Source: JABDIP01 sp965227455 (lineage in GTDB: Bacteria; Pseudomonadota; Alphaproteobacteria; DSM-16000; Inquilinaceae). From it: a stretch of 64,000 bases of DNA. The stretch spans positions 4,960,001-5,024,000 of the forward strand of contig OZ245752.1 of assembly GCA_965227455.1 (NCBI GenBank). Reading direction: 5' to 3'. Shown here piece after piece: positions 16,216-26,222 of this stretch. The position numbers were made by a program, and so were the translations under genes. How positions within the stretch are numbered: the stretch's first letter is position 1; each line of letters opens with the position of its first letter. The notes beneath the pieces were generated by a model. The model saw nothing but the letters and a program-made list of their open reading frames with translations. It had not been told where the DNA came from and did not search any database.

Positions 16216-16854
16216 TCACGTCGCCGGCTGCGTCGGCGGGCCGGCCTGCGCCGCGTCCGCGGTCCGCTCTGCTTCCGCGGCCTGCGCCCGTCGCGCCCTG
16301 AGCGCCGCGCGCCGGACTCTGCGGACATGCAGCCGCTCGCCCACATAGCGGCCGAAATAGTAACCGGCGACCGAGCCGGCGATGGCGAAGGGCAGGCTGC
16401 CGACGGCGGTGATCGTCAGGGGAAGCCCAATCGTCTCCCATGATCCGGCGCCCAGCGGCGCGAAGCTCGCAAGTGCCGTGTCCCAGGACCCGGTGAACAG
16501 GCCCGTCAGATCGATCGCGTTGATGGCGGCGATCATCGGCTCGATGGTGATGACCGAGGTGTCGCACTGGAGCATGGCGCAGCCGATGAAGAAATAGCCG
16601 GTGTAGATCGGAACGATCGTCAGCGGGTTGGTCACGCTGGTCAGCAACACCGCCAGCGCCAGGTTTATCGGCCGCCGGATCGCCCGGCCGACCAGCCAGA
16701 TCAGGAACACCCCGATCAGCTGAATGCCGACGCTGGCGGTCAGCCCGAACGCCAGCCCGACCACGGCCGTCCGCCCGACCACCGACGGCGACAGCCGCAT
16801 CCGGTTGATCGGCTTCAGGAACCTGCGGAAATACTGGCGTCTAAAAAAGCGCAC
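16216..16854 (-). CDS. DUF2062 membrane protein
   Basis: The 212-residue protein starts at GTG with the basic segment RFFRRQYFRRFLKPINRMRLSPSVV, followed by hydrophobic segments at about residues 28-55, 60-90 and 145-170. GLTASVGIQLIGVFLIW and LTSVTNPLTIVPIYTGYFFIG are typical of DUF2062. The C-terminal 45 residues are Arg/Ala-rich and probably cytoplasmic. It is 19 bp upstream of mobB on the same strand. Function is unknown; related domains occur next to glycosyltransferases and in membrane-stress proteins. Confidence 0.85.
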   Translation of the reverse strand: MRFFRRQYFRRFLKPINRMRLSPSVVGRTAVVGLAFGLTASVGIQLIGVFLIWLVGRAIRRPINLALAVLLTSVTNPLTIVPIYTGYFFIGCAMLQCDTSVITIEPMIAAINAIDLTGLFTGSWDTALASFAPLGAGSWETIGLPLTITAVGSLPFAIAGSVAGYYFGRYVGERLHVRRVRRAALRARRAQAAEAERTADAAQAGPPTQPAT

Positions 16855-16980
16855 TGTGACTAAGCCACGTCCATATTATCGCGGTTTCGTGCGGCCGGTT
16901 CGGCCCTTCCGTCCCCGCTTTGATCATACATTGAGTGTACCGGGACAATCGACAAGCCCCGATAAACACTCACGAAAGTT

Positions 16981-17613
16981 TCATGCCTTGCCCACCGTGT
17001 CCGCTCCCTGCGGCGTCTGTCCCTTGGTCTTGGACTTGCCCGCCGGCGCCTCGACGATCTGGCTCGCGCTCTCCTGCACATATTGCCAGCCGGTGATCAG
17101 CGTCAGCACGCTGGCGGCCCAGATGCCGATCACGCCGATCAGCGTCACCGGCAGGAAATCCGGGCCCGCATCGCCGACGATGAGGAATCCCAATGCGACC
17201 ATCTGCACCACGGTCTTCCATTTCGCCAGGAAGGTGACCGGCAGCCCCTTGCTGCCGAGTCCGGCGAGGAATTCGCGCATGCCCGAGACCAGGATCTCGC
17301 GCATCAGGATGATCAGCGCCGGGATGATCGAGATGCCGCCCAGCTGTCCGGATCCGACCAGCAGCAACAGCACTGCGGCGACCAGCATCTTGTCGGCGAT
17401 CGGGTCCAGCAGCTTGCCGAAGGCGGAAACCTGCTCGCGCTGCCGGGCCAGATAGCCGTCCAGATAGTCGGTCATCGCGGCCAGGGAGAATACCGCGCAG
17501 GCTAGCCACGCGGCCCAATCCGCGGGCACGAAGAACAGTGCCACGATGACCGGAATGCACGCGATCCGCGACAATGTGAGAATATTCGGCAGTGTGATCA
17601 GGCTTGCGGACAA
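16981..17613 (-). CDS. pgsA: CDP-diacylglycerol-glycerol-3-phosphate 3-phosphatidyltransferase
   Basis: This inner-membrane enzyme makes phosphatidylglycerophosphate, the precursor of phosphatidylglycerol and cardiolipin. The 210-residue protein has the CDP-alcohol phosphotransferase motif D-G-x2-A-R-x8-G-x3-D-x3-D at residues 52-74 (DGYLARQREQVSAFGKLLD). Four to five hydrophobic segments surround it. The start is TTG at 17613, which gives the usual LITLPNILTLSRI N-terminus. It lies 100 bp downstream of uvrC on the same strand, the usual uvrC-pgsA order. Its product is the lipid donor used by Lgt. Confidence 0.95.
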   Translation of the reverse strand: MSASLITLPNILTLSRIACIPVIVALFFVPADWAAWLACAVFSLAAMTDYLDGYLARQREQVSAFGKLLDPIADKMLVAAVLLLLVGSGQLGGISIIPALIILMREILVSGMREFLAGLGSKGLPVTFLAKWKTVVQMVALGFLIVGDAGPDFLPVTLIGVIGIWAASVLTLITGWQYVQESASQIVEAPAGKSKTKGQTPQGADTVGKA

Positions 17614-17713
17614 TGGGGACCCCAGATCTTCACGGTTATTCGGTCTTCAACCCGTTTTCTACGCGCCGCTGCCAGGCCGGCGGACCGTTGATCCGTGCCG
17701 GCAACGAGACAGT

Positions 17714-19651
17714 CTATCTGTCCTGATTAAAATGATCATAAATCTTTTTCGCGACGGATTTGCTGACGCCGTCAACGGCCTGCAGATCTTCCAGGCTGGC
17801 GCGCGCCACGGCCCGCGCCGATCCGAAATGCAGCAGCAGCGCCTTCTTGCGCCGCGGTCCGATGCCGGCGATTTCGTCGATCGGCGACTGGCCGACCTGT
17901 TTGACGCGGCGGGCCCGGTGCGTGCCGATGGCGAACCGGTGCGCCTCGTCGCGCAACCGCTGTAGGAAGTACAGCACCGGGTCCCTCGGCTCAAGGCTGA
18001 ATGGCACCCGCTCGGGCTGGAAGAACCGCTCGCGGCCGGCATTGCGGTCCGGGCCCTTGGCAATGGCGACCACCGGCTGGTCGGCGATGCCAAGCTCGGC
18101 CAGCACCTCCTGGGCCGCCGCCAGCTGGCCCTTGCCGCCATCGATCAGGACCAGGTCCGGCCACTCGCTGCCGCTGCGATCCGGGTCCTCCTTCAGCGCC
18201 CGGGAAAAGCGCCGGTTCAGCACCTCGCGCATCATGGCGTAGTCGTCGCCCGGGGCCACGTCGGATTTGATGGTGAACTTGCGATAGGCGTTCTTCATCA
18301 GCCCGTCCGGTCCGGCCACGATCATGGCGCCGATGGCGTTGGTGCCGGAGATGTGGCTGTTGTCGTAAACCTCGATGCGCTGCGGCGTCTGGTCCAGGGC
18401 AAAGGCCGCCGCCACCCCCTCCAGCAGCTTGCGCTGGGAGGCGCCGGCGGCCATGCGCCGGCCCAGCGCCTCGCGGGCATTGGCCAGGGCGTGGTCGATC
18501 AGCCGGCGCTTGTCGCCGCGCTGGGGCCGCAGCAGCGATACCTTGTGGCCGGCATTGAGCGACAGCGCTTCGGCGATCAACTCGCCCTCCTGCAGGGCAT
18601 GGCTGACCAGCACCAGCTTGGGCGCGGGCTTGTTGTCGTAGAACTGGCCGATGAAGGCGGCCAGGACGGCGGCGGCGTCCAGATGCTTGTCGTGGCTGGG
18701 GAAATAGGCGCGGGTGCCGTAGTTGCGGCCGCCCCGGAAGAAGTAGACCTGGATGCAGGTCTGCCCGCCGGCCTGGTAGGCCGCCATCGCGTCGGCATCG
18801 CCGATATGCTCGGCATTGATGTCCTGATGCGCCTGGACCGCCGCCAGAGCCTTGATGCGGTCGCGTAGCCGGGCCGCGGTCTCGAAGTCCAGCGCGTCGG
18901 AGGCGGCCAGCATCTCCTCCGCCAGCTGGGCCTGGACCGCCTGGCTCTTGCCGCTCAGGAAATCGACGGCCTGGGCCACCTGGGTGGCGTAATCCGCCTC
19001 GTCGACCAGGCCGACGCAGGGGGCGGTGCAGCGCTTGATCTGGTATTGCAGGCAGGGCCGGGTGCGGCTGGAGAACACCGTGTCCGGGCAAGACCGCAGC
19101 AGGAAGGCACGCTGCAGGGCGGTGATCGTGCGGTTGACGGCGCCGGCCGACGCAAAGGGCCCGAAATAGGTGCCCGGCCGCTTCTGGGCGCCGCGATGCT
19201 TGGCGACCTGGGCGAAGGGGTGGTCGCTGGCGATCAGGATATGGGGGAAGGTCTTGTCGTCGCGCAGCAGCACGTTGTAGCGCGGCCGCAGGCGCTTGAT
19301 GAGATTGGCCTCCAGCAGCAGCGCCTCGACCTCGGACCGGGTGACCACGAACTCCATGGCCACCGTCTCGGCGATCATCTGCAGCAGTCGGGCCGGGTGC
19401 TTGCCGGTCTGGGTGTAGGTGGTGACGCGCTTGCGCAGGTTGCTGGCCTTGCCGACATAGAGCGCCTCGCCCTCGGCATCGAGCATGCGATAGACACCGG
19501 GGCCGTTCGGCAGCGTCTTGAGGTGGCCCTGGATGGTTTCGATGCCGGCGGCCAGGGTCTCGGCGGTCAGGCGGCGGCGGCCGGTCGAAGCCTTGCCGGG
19601 CCGGCCGTCATCGGCCGCCGGTCCGGATGTCGATGCCGGAGAACTGGTCAT
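17714..19651 (-). CDS. uvrC: Excinuclease ABC subunit C
   Basis: UvrC makes the dual incisions in nucleotide excision repair after UvrB loading. The 645-residue protein has the GIY-YIG nuclease domain (LPNGPGVYRMLDAEGEALYVGKASNLRKRV, quoted in parts, about residues 47-76) and a UVR segment (ALDFETAARLRDRIKAL). The RNase H-like endonuclease region follows (IEVYDNSHISGTNAIGAM). A C-terminal helix-hairpin-helix pair is present (IAGIGPRRKKALL and LQAVDGVSKSVAKKIYDHF). The ATG at 19651 is preferred; a longer frame reaches into a DnaA-box region that is unlikely to be coding. Confidence 0.96.
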   Translation of the reverse strand: MTSSPASTSGPAADDGRPGKASTGRRRLTAETLAAGIETIQGHLKTLPNGPGVYRMLDAEGEALYVGKASNLRKRVTTYTQTGKHPARLLQMIAETVAMEFVVTRSEVEALLLEANLIKRLRPRYNVLLRDDKTFPHILIASDHPFAQVAKHRGAQKRPGTYFGPFASAGAVNRTITALQRAFLLRSCPDTVFSSRTRPCLQYQIKRCTAPCVGLVDEADYATQVAQAVDFLSGKSQAVQAQLAEEMLAASDALDFETAARLRDRIKALAAVQAHQDINAEHIGDADAMAAYQAGGQTCIQVYFFRGGRNYGTRAYFPSHDKHLDAAAVLAAFIGQFYDNKPAPKLVLVSHALQEGELIAEALSLNAGHKVSLLRPQRGDKRRLIDHALANAREALGRRMAAGASQRKLLEGVAAAFALDQTPQRIEVYDNSHISGTNAIGAMIVAGPDGLMKNAYRKFTIKSDVAPGDDYAMMREVLNRRFSRALKEDPDRSGSEWPDLVLIDGGKGQLAAAQEVLAELGIADQPVVAIAKGPDRNAGRERFFQPERVPFSLEPRDPVLYFLQRLRDEAHRFAIGTHRARRVKQVGQSPIDEIAGIGPRRKKALLLHFGSARAVARASLEDLQAVDGVSKSVAKKIYDHFNQDR

Positions 19652-20046
19652 GTCCGGAATATCGTCTGCGGCGCCCTTGCAGGCAACCGCCTGGCCTCTC
19701 TCTGGTGACACAAATGCAAGCGATTTCACTATCCACGAAGGCTGTGGATAACTCTGTCGATAAGGTCCGTTGCAGGGCATCGGAGTCGCGCAATCGCGCG
19801 ATTGTGACACGTCTGCCTAAAAAAGAGGCAAATCAGTCAACTCGTTGATTTCAATACAAAAAACGAATGTCAACCGTTAAGGAATTATGAAGGAACAAAA
19901 AACCTGGGATGATCAGAACGTTATGGTGCATCGACCGCCTTACTGTGCACAACTAATGCGTCGGTGGCCGAATCCTTGCACGCGTGACCAAGCAGCCTAC
20001 GGTCGCGAAGTCATGAATCCGAACGCCGCCAAACAGTTACCGGTTC
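19652..20046. other. 395-bp intergenic region upstream of uvrC, no gene
   Basis: No supportable gene lies here. The region holds a cluster of DnaA-box-like sequences (19729-19763), a 14-bp palindrome CAATCGCGCGATTG (19791-19804), a short TGCCT/AGGCA hairpin (about 19812-19828) and an AT-rich run from about 19815 to 19920 that is unusual in this GC-rich window. It must contain the uvrC promoter. Confidence 0.7.
19729..19763. promoter_or_regulatory. Cluster of three DnaA-box-like sequences
   Basis: TGTGGATAA at 19743-19751 is a perfect DnaA box. TGTCGATAA at 19755-19763 matches 8 of 9 positions in the same orientation, and CTATCCACG at 19729-19737 matches 7 of 9 in the opposite orientation. 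Three sites within 35 bp next to AT-rich DNA are unlikely to be random in GC-rich sequence. They could mark DnaA-dependent control of uvrC or a DnaA-titration site. Confidence 0.5.
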
Positions 20047-20826
20047 TCATTCAACCGGTTTGAAACCGCGACCCGGCTGCGCCCATCCCAAATGCTCGCC
20101 GCCATCCAGGGCGATCATCTGGCCGGTCAGTCCGGGCGCATCCAGGATGAAGCGAATGGCCGCGGCGATTTCCTCGGGTTCGGTGCTGCGCTGCATGGGC
20201 ACATTCTGCCATTGCAGCCGGAAATGCTCGTCGGTCTGGCGTTCGCCCTGCAGCGTCGGCCCCGGCCCGATGGCATTGACCCGGATTCGCGGCGCCAGCG
20301 CCATGGCCAGGGTCCGGGTCAGGGTCCACAGTCCCACCTTGCTGACCGTGTAGGACATGAAATACGGCGTCGGGTTCCACACCCGCTGGTCCAGGATGTT
20401 CACCACATTGCCGGCCGGCCCCTCCGGTAGCGCCCGCGCGAAGGCCTGGGTCAGCACCACGGGCGCGCGCAGATTGGCCTCCATATGCAGATCCCAGGTC
20501 TCGCGCCGGCCCTCGAGGATGTCGTCATGGACGAAGGACGCGGCGTTGTTGACCAGCAGCGTGACCGGCCCCAGGGCGTCGGCCGCCGCCGGCACCAGGC
20601 CAAGCACCTGCTCCTCCTCGGTCAGCGGCGCCTGCAATGCGGTGGCCCGGCCGCCGAGGCCTTCGATCTCGGCCACCACCTCAGCGGCGTCGTCGCCGGA
20701 AGTGTTGTAGTGGATGGCGACGGCCCAGCCATGCCGGGCCAGATCGAGGGCGATGGCGCGGCCGATGCGCCGCGCTGCGCCGGTGACCAGCGCGGTCCCC
20801 GCCGGCGTGTCTTTGGATTTGGCCAT
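20047..20826 (-). CDS. SDR-family reductase, FolM/pteridine-reductase-like
   Basis: The 259-residue short-chain dehydrogenase has the N-terminal TGAARRIGRAIALDLARHG. The double Arg after TGxA is characteristic of NADPH-dependent pteridine reductases (FolM, PTR1). The NNAA motif (LLVNNAASF) and the catalytic Tyr/Lys pair (YFMSYTVSKVGLW) are present. The C-terminus GGEHLGWAQP is typical of this alphaproteobacterial group. It may reduce dihydropterins or dihydrofolate, but a general SDR role cannot be excluded. Confidence 0.85.
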   Translation of the reverse strand: MAKSKDTPAGTALVTGAARRIGRAIALDLARHGWAVAIHYNTSGDDAAEVVAEIEGLGGRATALQAPLTEEEQVLGLVPAAADALGPVTLLVNNAASFVHDDILEGRRETWDLHMEANLRAPVVLTQAFARALPEGPAGNVVNILDQRVWNPTPYFMSYTVSKVGLWTLTRTLAMALAPRIRVNAIGPGPTLQGERQTDEHFRLQWQNVPMQRSTEPEEIAAAIRFILDAPGLTGQMIALDGGEHLGWAQPGRGFKPVE

Positions 20827-20878
20827 GTGGGCAAGGTGGGCGAAATGGCCGGGCTGTCAAGCCCGCCGCCGCCAGGCC

Positions 20879-21838
20879 TCAGGGCAACAGGCTCTCGACG
20901 CCGACGAACTGGATGACGATGAACGCGGCGTAGGTGAACAGGAACAGGCCCGCCTCGCCCCGGCTGAGGCGCAGGCCGGAATACATGAACTGGATCATCA
21001 TGGCGCTGACTCCGGCCATCACCCACAGGTCGAAGCGCACGATCTGCGCCGGCAGCTCTATGGGAATGACGCAGGTGACGACGGCCATCACGCCCATCAG
21101 GTTGAACAGGTTGCTGCCGATGACATTGCCCAGCGCCACATCGGCGTGCCGGCGCAACGCCGCCACCACCGTCGTGGCCAGTTCCGGCACCGAGGTGCCG
21201 AAGGCGACCAGCGTCAGGCCGATCACCTCTTCGGAGACGCCGAAGGCCCGGGCCAGCCCCTGGGCGCCGGCAATCAGCAGCTCGGCGCCGAACATCACGC
21301 CGGCGAGCCCGGCGACCACTGCGAGAACGGACAGCCAGATGGCCCCGGCAATCGGCTCGATTTCGTCGGCCTCCCGGGCGTGCAGACCGTTTCCGGCCCG
21401 CTTGTCGCTGCGATAGGAGACGTACATGTATCCGGCGAGCATCGCCAGGGCGACAACCCCATAGACGATATTGAGCATGCCGAGGAGGCCGGCGACGATG
21501 AAGAAGGCGGTTGCCGCCAGCATCGCCGAGCCGTCGCGGAAGATGGCCATGCGGCTGCAGCGAATCGGTGCGATCAGCCCGGCGACCCCGAGAATCAACA
21601 GGATGTTGGCGATGTTGCTGCCGACGATGTTGCCCACGGCCAGGCCCGGCGACCCCTCGAGCGCCGCTCTCAGCGAGATCACCAACTCCGGCAGGGATGT
21701 GCCCAGGGCCACCACCGTCAGGCCGATCACCAGAGGCGAAACGCCCAGGCTGCGCGCGATACCCACGGCGCCCCGGACCAGGTAATCCGCTCCCACCATC
21801 AGCAGCACCAGGCCGCCGACGGTCATGGCGGTGTCCAT
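20879..21838 (-). CDS. Calcium/sodium antiporter, CaCA (YrbG-like) family
   Basis: The 319-residue inner-membrane exchanger has two inverted copies of the CaCA alpha-repeat. The first contains GTSLPELVISL and GNIVGSNIANILLILG (about residues 41-75); the second contains GTSVPELATTVVA and GNVIGSNLFNLMGVMA (about residues 210-245). About ten hydrophobic segments are visible. The ATG at 21838 (MDTAMTVGGLVLLMVG) is chosen; the upstream open frame lacks hydrophobic character. It lies 52 bp upstream of the FolM-like SDR gene on the same strand. Confidence 0.93.
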   Translation of the reverse strand: MDTAMTVGGLVLLMVGADYLVRGAVGIARSLGVSPLVIGLTVVALGTSLPELVISLRAALEGSPGLAVGNIVGSNIANILLILGVAGLIAPIRCSRMAIFRDGSAMLAATAFFIVAGLLGMLNIVYGVVALAMLAGYMYVSYRSDKRAGNGLHAREADEIEPIAGAIWLSVLAVVAGLAGVMFGAELLIAGAQGLARAFGVSEEVIGLTLVAFGTSVPELATTVVAALRRHADVALGNVIGSNLFNLMGVMAVVTCVIPIELPAQIVRFDLWVMAGVSAMMIQFMYSGLRLSRGEAGLFLFTYAAFIVIQFVGVESLLP

Positions 21839-22156
21839 GATCAATGTCGGACGCTCCCGCTGACGGGGCGCGGCGCGGTTGCGGGACGGGCCGGCGGCAT
21901 GGTGGACGTGCTCGCTGCGGAGTGGCGAAGGACGGGACGCGGGGTCCCGCCGCAAACCGGACATATAGGGGCGAGTCGGCCAGAGGCAAAGCGCTATCAG
22001 CAATTCCGAGGCCGGCTTCGCGTTTCGTTCTCGCCGGTCTCTGGGATTCGGAGCCGATCATGCCGCGCCAGAATCGGAATGGACTTGGCCCGGGACCGAG
22101 GGACATAGTTGTGGGTGCGGCCTCGCATTTTCGGGGTGGTGTTTAGGGGAGTTTTC
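21839..22156. other. 318-bp divergent intergenic region, no gene
   Basis: This lies between the divergent antiporter and the YiiX-like gene. I see only a short GGGAC/GTCCC hairpin at about 21934-21948 and AGGGGA at 22145-22150, the ribosome-binding site of the following gene. No repeat or RNA gene is recognisable. Confidence 0.5.
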
Positions 22157-22792
22157 ATGAGCATTGCATTGGATCCAGGCATTGGCGGACGGTCGATCGC
22201 CCCCGGTGCCCTAAAGATTGCCGATATCGTGCTGTCGACGACGCCGGCCGGCGTTTCCAAGGCCATTCGCCTCGCCACGCTTTCCAAGGTCAGCCACGCG
22301 ATGTTGTGCATCGGCGGCGATCTTGTCGTGGAGGCCATCGGTGACGGGGTCGTCCAGCGCTCCATCTTCGATGCCGTGAAGGAGGCCAACCTGGCGGTGG
22401 CCTACCGCCACCCGGGCCTGACCGAAATGCAGGCGCTCAAGGTGCGCGATTTCGCGGGTCGTCAGGTCGGGAAGGACTACAATTACGGCGCGCTGATCAG
22501 GCAGGCGGGGGTCAAGCTACCGCCGCAGGCGCAGGCCGTGGGACTGGCCGGGTTCGCCGGCTTCAGCCTCGGCTGCTGGATCACGGGCGACGTGGAGTGC
22601 GCAAACATGCGCGACAAGGTCAATCCCTTCATCAAGAGAGATGAGTTCTTTTGCTCCCAGCTGGTGCTTGCCGCCTATGAGCACGCGGGAGTCGCCTTGA
22701 CGACGAAGAAGCCGGTCTGGAGCAGCCCGGAAGACATTGCCAAGGCAAGGCTGAAGGGAAAGCTACTCTATGTGGGCCACCTGAAGGCCTGA
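22157..22792 (+). CDS. YiiX/YebB-like permuted NlpC/P60 cysteine hydrolase
   Basis: The 211-residue protein matches the permuted papain-like (C92/YiiX-type) hydrolases, in which the catalytic histidine precedes the cysteine. H47 lies in KVSHAMLCIGGDLVVEA and C166 in RDEFFCSQLVLAAYEHAG, with IADIVL near the N-terminus, where such enzymes start. No signal peptide is visible, so it acts in the cytoplasm or is exported by other means. Substrates in this family are lipids or amides. AGGGGA at 22145-22150 precedes the ATG by 6 nt. It is convergent with uvrB. Confidence 0.78.
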   Translation: MSIALDPGIGGRSIAPGALKIADIVLSTTPAGVSKAIRLATLSKVSHAMLCIGGDLVVEAIGDGVVQRSIFDAVKEANLAVAYRHPGLTEMQALKVRDFAGRQVGKDYNYGALIRQAGVKLPPQAQAVGLAGFAGFSLGCWITGDVECANMRDKVNPFIKRDEFFCSQLVLAAYEHAGVALTTKKPVWSSPEDIAKARLKGKLLYVGHLKA

Positions 22793-22802
22793 ACGGCGCC
22801 GA

Positions 22803-24968
<2,166 letters not shown>

Positions 24969-25137
24969 CCGCTCTTATATCGTGCCGCCGGACGCGATGA
25001 CCAGAACCACCGGCATCCCCGCGCGTCCATTGCTGTCAGTATGTGTCAGTAGGGTCCGCTCGGCGGACGCCGTGAATTGATGCGGGCCGAAGCGCTGTCC
25101 TTGCACATCTCGCCTGAAGTCCCAGCTACGGAGGACC

Positions 25138-26127
25138 TTGCGACGGACAGGAAGGCCAGCCTTGGGCGCTAATGTGCTGATTGCCCTGTGTTGTGGTTAC
25201 TTCGCGCTGCTCGCAGGGCTGGCATGCCTCTGGCTGTTTCGCCCGGCCTCTCGCCGGGAGGCCGATCCCGACGATCGATCTCTGGCCGGCGAATCCGAAC
25301 CGTCCGCGATGCCGGGCGATCGGGCGCGGCACAGCCCCGAAAGTGGCTCGGATAAACGGCCGCTCATGCGGTGCTCGTTCTGCGGCAAATCTCAACATGA
25401 CGTCGCGAAACTCATTGCCGGTCCCAGCGTCTTCATCTGCGATGAATGCGTGGCCGAGGCTATGCGCATAATGCGCAGGACACTCACGGAGGACTGGGAT
25501 GATCGGCCCGGGCCCGCCGCTCTGGCGGGACTTCTGGACCGCGTTGTCGATGGTAATCGACACGCCAAGAAGGCGCTGGCGACTGCAGTCTGGCGACATG
25601 TCGGGCGATTTCAGAGGCCGCTCGTGGGCGGAGACGATCTTCGCTGCGATGTGCTTTTGGCCGGTGGCAAGTCGGCTGTGCGCCGTCGCCTGGTCAGGTT
25701 CCTGACCGACCTGTCCGACCTCCCTATGATCGCCATCGACGCCGACGATCTCCTCTCGAGCGGAGATCGCATGGAGGCTCTGAAGGCACTCTGCCTCGCC
25801 GTCTATGAACCGTTCTCGGACCACGTCGTCCTGCCGCCTTCAATCCTCTACGTCGACAATATCGATCGCCTTGGCGGTTCCCCCGCCTCCGGGGCGATCC
25901 AGAGGGCATTGCTCACCATCATGGGGGGCCGAAACAGCACCGACTGGGAGCTTTGGGGCGCTCCGATCGGCGATTCTCGGAACGTCCAGCTGATCTGTGG
26001 CGGAGATTTCAACGGGCTCATGAATGATCACCGGGAGTTTGTCACCGCCGATCTGGAGCGGTTCGGCGTGTGCCGTATGCTCGCAGATCGTCTCACCAGC
26101 ATTGCAATTCTGGATGCGCGGGGTTAG
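25138..26127 (+). CDS. Membrane-anchored ClpX-like protein with ClpX zinc finger and degenerate AAA domain
   Basis: The protein has about 329 residues. Residues 12-35 form a hydrophobic anchor (VLIALCCGYFALLAGLACLW). Residues 79-104 are a near-canonical ClpX zinc-binding domain (CSFCGKSQHDVAKLIAGPSV, then CDEC; C79, C82, C101, C104). Residues 130-325 follow ClpX AAA order: VVDGNRHAKKALATAVWRH, SILYVDNIDRL, AIQRALLTIMGG, NVQLICGGDFNGL, TADLERFG. Walker A is destroyed (LLAGGKSAVRR), the Walker B glutamate is Asn241, and the small C-terminal AAA subdomain and pore loops are missing. It should therefore not hydrolyse ATP, but might bind ClpX adaptors or substrates or join a ClpX ring at the membrane. 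The start is uncertain: TTG 25138 follows GGAGGA closely, and TTG 25162 follows AGGAAGG by 6 nt. Confidence 0.8.
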   Translation: MRRTGRPALGANVLIALCCGYFALLAGLACLWLFRPASRREADPDDRSLAGESEPSAMPGDRARHSPESGSDKRPLMRCSFCGKSQHDVAKLIAGPSVFICDECVAEAMRIMRRTLTEDWDDRPGPAALAGLLDRVVDGNRHAKKALATAVWRHVGRFQRPLVGGDDLRCDVLLAGGKSAVRRRLVRFLTDLSDLPMIAIDADDLLSSGDRMEALKALCLAVYEPFSDHVVLPPSILYVDNIDRLGGSPASGAIQRALLTIMGGRNSTDWELWGAPIGDSRNVQLICGGDFNGLMNDHREFVTADLERFGVCRMLADRLTSIAILDARG

Positions 26128-26222
26128 GCGCCGCTGGCCTTGCCAGTGGCAATTAATCGACTAGCTTCGTTCGCATCGGCCACACTAGGCGATTGCTGGA
26201 AACTCGAAGGGGACAAGGTCGG

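Noticed and set aside
19652..20046. Chromosomal replication origin
   Set aside because: DnaA boxes and AT-rich DNA are present, but flanking genes (uvrC, SDR) are not the usual alphaproteobacterial origin neighbours, and skew cannot be judged from one window.
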